64,000 nt of DNA from Paenibacillus cellulositrophicus (GTDB lineage Bacteria > Bacillota > Bacilli > Paenibacillales > Paenibacillaceae): contig NZ_CP045295.1 of assembly GCF_009363095.1 (NCBI RefSeq), positions 1,550,001-1,614,000 of the forward strand. Direction: 5' to 3'. The notes below the pieces were generated by a model. The model saw only the letters and a program-made list of their open reading frames with translations, was not told the origin of the DNA and ran no database searches. Below, piece by piece: positions 62,001 through 64,000 of this stretch (position 1 is its first letter; each line of letters begins with the position of its first letter). The position numbers were made by a program, and so were the translations under genes.

Positions 62001-62071
62001 GGGTAAGCAACATCCCGCTGCGTGGCTTAGCGGCTGCGAGCATCGCGTTGCAAGCCAAGTCGTGCTTGCCC
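62001..62071. other. nested inverted repeat between SDR and GNAT genes
   Basis: GGGTAAGCA (62001-62009) and TGCTTGCCC (62063-62071) enclose GGCTT (62024-62028) and AAGCC (62052-62056). The result could be a 70-base stem. It lacks a T-run, so it is not a classic terminator. Confidence 0.5.
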
Positions 62072-62129
62072 GTTGAGCGGTGACGCCTTCCATAGCTTCA
62101 GATATACTTGGGAGCAAAGGAGTGAGATC

Positions 62130-62540
62130 ATGAATTCACACATTCAGCTAGGACATGATGTCCCGGAAGCCGAGGAGTACAACACGCTGCGGGTAAAGGC
62201 CGGCCTCAGCCCCAAGGACATCGAAGCCTCCCGCAGGGGACTTCAGGGTTCCCTCTTCATCGTGACCCTCCGCCTGGAAGGGAAACTGATCGGCATGGGC
62301 CGAGTCATCGGGGACGGCGGCTGCATGTACCACGTCGTGGACATCACCGTTGATCCCGATCATCAAGGACAGGGCCTGGGCAAGCGGATCATGGCCGAAA
62401 TCACCGGCTACCTGGACCATAACGCTCCGCCCACCGCCTATGTCAGCCTGATCGCCGATGTGCCGGCCGACCTTCTGTATCGGCAGTTCGGCTTCGAGGA
62501 GACGGCGCCGGCATCGGTCGGCATGTACAGGCGGTTCTAA
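62130..62540 (+). CDS. GNAT-family N-acetyltransferase
   Basis: A 136-aa acetyltransferase. The acetyl-CoA loop is VDPDHQGQGLGKRIMAEI (Q/R-x-x-G-x-G/A) and the earlier strand is IGMGRVIGDGGCMYHVVDITV. The C-terminal LYRQFGFEETAP is also typical. Substrate unknown. I chose the ATG at 62130 with AAAGGAG 8 bases upstream. Confidence 0.87.
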   Translation: MNSHIQLGHDVPEAEEYNTLRVKAGLSPKDIEASRRGLQGSLFIVTLRLEGKLIGMGRVIGDGGCMYHVVDITVDPDHQGQGLGKRIMAEITGYLDHNAPPTAYVSLIADVPADLLYRQFGFEETAPASVGMYRRF

Positions 62541-62577
62541 GGCGGAGCGGGCATCGGCGGCAGTCTCGGCCATGGTC

Positions 62578-63183
62578 TTAGTCCACCTTGGCGCCGTAGG
62601 CCCGGGCTACACCGACCGCCTGCTCCAGGTCGATCCGCACCCCGGTGAGGTCGATCGACCGGAAATCAAAGCGGTCCAGCTTCGCGCCCCGGAGATCCGC
62701 ACCGTTCAATGCGGCCTTTGCCAGCCGGACGCCGCTCAAATCCGCCTCGCGGAGATCCGCTTTTTGCAGATTGCATTCGGATAAGTCCGCCTCTACAAAA
62801 CGGATACCCCGCAGCTGCTGCTTGACGAGATTGGCGTGCCGCAGGTTCGTGTACGACCAGTCCCCGCCCTGGATCGTGATGCCGTCCAGCGATGCGCCGG
62901 AGAAGTCGCTGCCCGTCATTTTGCAATCCTCAAACTTGCTTACGAACAAATTGGCTCCCGCAAAGCGGCAGTTTGTAAACGCCGACCGGGCATGAACAGA
63001 AGCGTTCAGCGTCGCTCCCCCAAAGTCGCATTCGATAAACCGGCAGCCGGTCGTCCAGACCTCATCCAGCGCGGCTCCGCGAAAGCTGCACTGATGAAAG
63101 GTGCATCCCTTCAATTCCCCTTCCTTCAGATCGGCTTGGCCAAAGTCCACCTTTACGTATTCCTCATCTATGTACTGATACAT
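62578..63183 (-). CDS. pentapeptide-repeat protein, Qnr-like layout
   Basis: A 201-aa protein made almost wholly of A(D/N)LXX-type five-residue repeats (CTFHQCSFRGAALDEV; GADLRGAKLDRFDFRSIDLTGV). The C-terminal DLTGVRIDLEQAVGVARAYG resembles the capping end of Qnr proteins, which protect gyrase from quinolones. That function is not shown here. I chose the ATG at 63183 because GGGGGATGAG precedes it; a GTG at 63198 is possible. It is convergent with the GNAT gene. Confidence 0.82.
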   Translation of the reverse strand: MYQYIDEEYVKVDFGQADLKEGELKGCTFHQCSFRGAALDEVWTTGCRFIECDFGGATLNASVHARSAFTNCRFAGANLFVSKFEDCKMTGSDFSGASLDGITIQGGDWSYTNLRHANLVKQQLRGIRFVEADLSECNLQKADLREADLSGVRLAKAALNGADLRGAKLDRFDFRSIDLTGVRIDLEQAVGVARAYGAKVD

Positions 63184-63316
63184 CCGCTCATCCCCCACGT
63201 TTTATTCGATAACCCTTAAGCTTGTTTAGACGGTTTATTTTCTATCCTATCAAACATATGTTCCTTTCTCAATCGTCGTGAAGCCTTTATGGTGCACCAT
63301 TTCGATGCCCTCCCCT

Positions 63317-63370
63317 GAAAAAAAACAAGAACAGAAGGCCCGGGTCATATCCCGGGCCTTCTGTTCTTTT
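63317..63370. terminator. strong terminator before the glycosidase-like gene end
   Basis: AAGAACAGAAGGCCCGGG and CCCGGGCCTTCTGTTCTT form a perfect 18-bp stem around TCATAT, with an A-run and a T-run on the two sides. Confidence 0.88.
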
Positions 63371-63443
63371 CCCCCGCGTAACCATAGCTGGGAATTGTCT
63401 GCCTCTAATCCTCTGTACAGCGCTCTGAGGTGCTGCCGCCTAC

Positions 63444-64000
63444 TTACAGCGTCACCCGAATATGCGGCTCATCACGGATCACCGTCTGGCCGGCCCATTC
63501 GAGGATGACTTTCAGCCCGCCGGGATTCGCGATGTCGGCATACAGCCGGCCCGCCTCGGAGCGGAGCTCCAGGTCGATCACTGCCTGGCCGATATGCAGC
63601 TGCTGAAGCGTCATCTTTTTTCCATCCCAGACGGACGGAATGAGCGGCGCAATGTGCACGGTGTTCAGATGCGCATGCGGCTTGACGCCGAAGAAGTGGC
63701 GGATCAGCGGAACGGCCATCGCATACAGCGTCCATGCCTGGACTGCGCAGCCGTAATCCGGCGACATCTCGTTCATCGAGCCCGGCAGCGCCATCGAGAA
63801 CGTGCGCATCATCCGCCGGAGCAGATCAAGCGACTCATCGGCAAAGCCGTATACCGCCTCTGCCACGGCGTGCACGCCCGTAGATATCGTCATCGTTTCG
63901 GTCCGGTATACCCCCGAGAGGTATGTGCCGTACGGACCGATGAATTCCTCCGTTCTCATGTTGCCGAGAGCCCGGACCGCTTTCTCCCGCTCCGCGATCC
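63444..64000 (-). CDS. C-terminal part of a six-hairpin glycosidase-like protein (runs off the right edge)
   Basis: The frame stays open to the edge of the window, so this is the 3' end of a longer gene. The 185 or so visible codons include YGTYLSGVYRTETMTISTGVHAVAEAVYGFADE, MSPDYGCAVQAWTLYAMAVPLIRHFFGV and a final beta-sandwich, which resembles the C-terminal part of alpha/alpha six-barrel glycosidases (trehalase, alpha-L-rhamnosidase or debranching types). I cannot fix the family. An internal ATG at 63959 is not its true start. Confidence 0.68.
   Translation of the reverse strand, partial: IAEREKAVRALGNMRTEEFIGPYGTYLSGVYRTETMTISTGVHAVAEAVYGFADESLDLLRRMMRTFSMALPGSMNEMSPDYGCAVQAWTLYAMAVPLIRHFFGVKPHAHLNTVHIAPLIPSVWDGKKMTLQQLHIGQAVIDLELRSEAGRLYADIANPGGLKVILEWAGQTVIRDEPHIRVTL

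Noticed and set aside
1..64000. CRISPR arrays, tRNA or rRNA genes, transposases, prophage genes
   Set aside because: I looked for regular repeat-spacer patterns, cloverleaf-like stretches and integrase or transposase motifs by eye and found none.

Overview
The window looks like a chromosomal segment of a Paenibacillus-type endospore-forming Firmicute. Support comes from an intact pro-SigK gene, a spoVAC-spoVAD-spoVAE cluster, the yqeG-yqeH-aroE-yhbY-nadD-yqeK-rsfS run, a divergent comER/comEA pair, a leucine T-box leader before leuS, strong AGGAGG ribosome sites with frequent TTG/GTG starts, and moderately GC-rich codon use. This is inferred from gene content and not from a database match. 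I saw no rRNA or tRNA gene, CRISPR array, transposase or prophage.

Layout. 1-3.1 kb: comE operon (comEA, comEB, 5' part of comEC), minus strand. 3.2-6.9 kb: comER converging on leuS, which has its own promoter and T-box. 7-13.8 kb: accessory genes (membrane-bound AraC-type regulator, AraC/GyrI-like regulator, APH-type phosphotransferase, orphan sugar-binding lipoprotein, 52-aa hydrophobic protein). 13.8-25.9 kb: a long minus-strand C-P lyase/phosphonate locus (PHP phosphoesterase, hexapeptide acyltransferase, phnF, G, H, I, J, K, M, L, D, C, E, E) behind what look like PhoP boxes. 26-33.2 kb: an SDR gene, then the yqe ribosome-assembly/NAD/shikimate operon (yqeG to yqeM). 33.2-37.7 kb: moxR-DUF58-transglutaminase operon. 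37.9-40.1 kb: spoVA genes and a 30-aa membrane protein. 40.3-45.2 kb: M42 peptidase, FMN reductase, a solo LytTR regulator with a cre site, glycerate kinase and a 2-hydroxyacid dehydrogenase. 45.4-53.7 kb: secreted beta-helix protein and an ABC sugar operon (binding protein, two permeases, GH4 glycosidase, PfkB kinase) divergent from a LacI regulator. 53.8-59.7 kb: sigK, a small nitrite/sulfite-reductase-like protein, and a copper operon (csoR; copZ-copA-His-rich lipoprotein). 59.8-64 kb: lactonase, SDR, GNAT, a Qnr-like pentapeptide protein and the end of a large glycosidase-like gene.

How the parts work together. The phosphonate locus encodes import (PhnDCEE), the C-P lyase core (PhnGHIJ with PhnK and PhnL), PhnM, and a PHP-family enzyme. 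That enzyme is a good candidate for PhnPP, which would make the missing phnN and phnP unnecessary. Phosphate control (PhoP boxes) and a PhnF palindrome sit together upstream. The copper operon is controlled through CsoR-like C-tract operators, one of them inside the promoter spacer. Carbon catabolite control is suggested by two exact cre matches.

Most notable observations: (i) the PHP gene has no ATG/GTG/TTG that keeps its metal-binding His residues, and the only well-placed initiator is ATC behind a good ribosome site; (ii) an apparently undescribed ~100-bp dispersed repeat has three clear intergenic copies and one partial copy, one of which supplies the end of phnL; (iii) PhnK carries a five-cysteine insert before its Walker A; (iv) strong terminators and overlaps suggest unusual wiring of the comE and leuS/comER genes.
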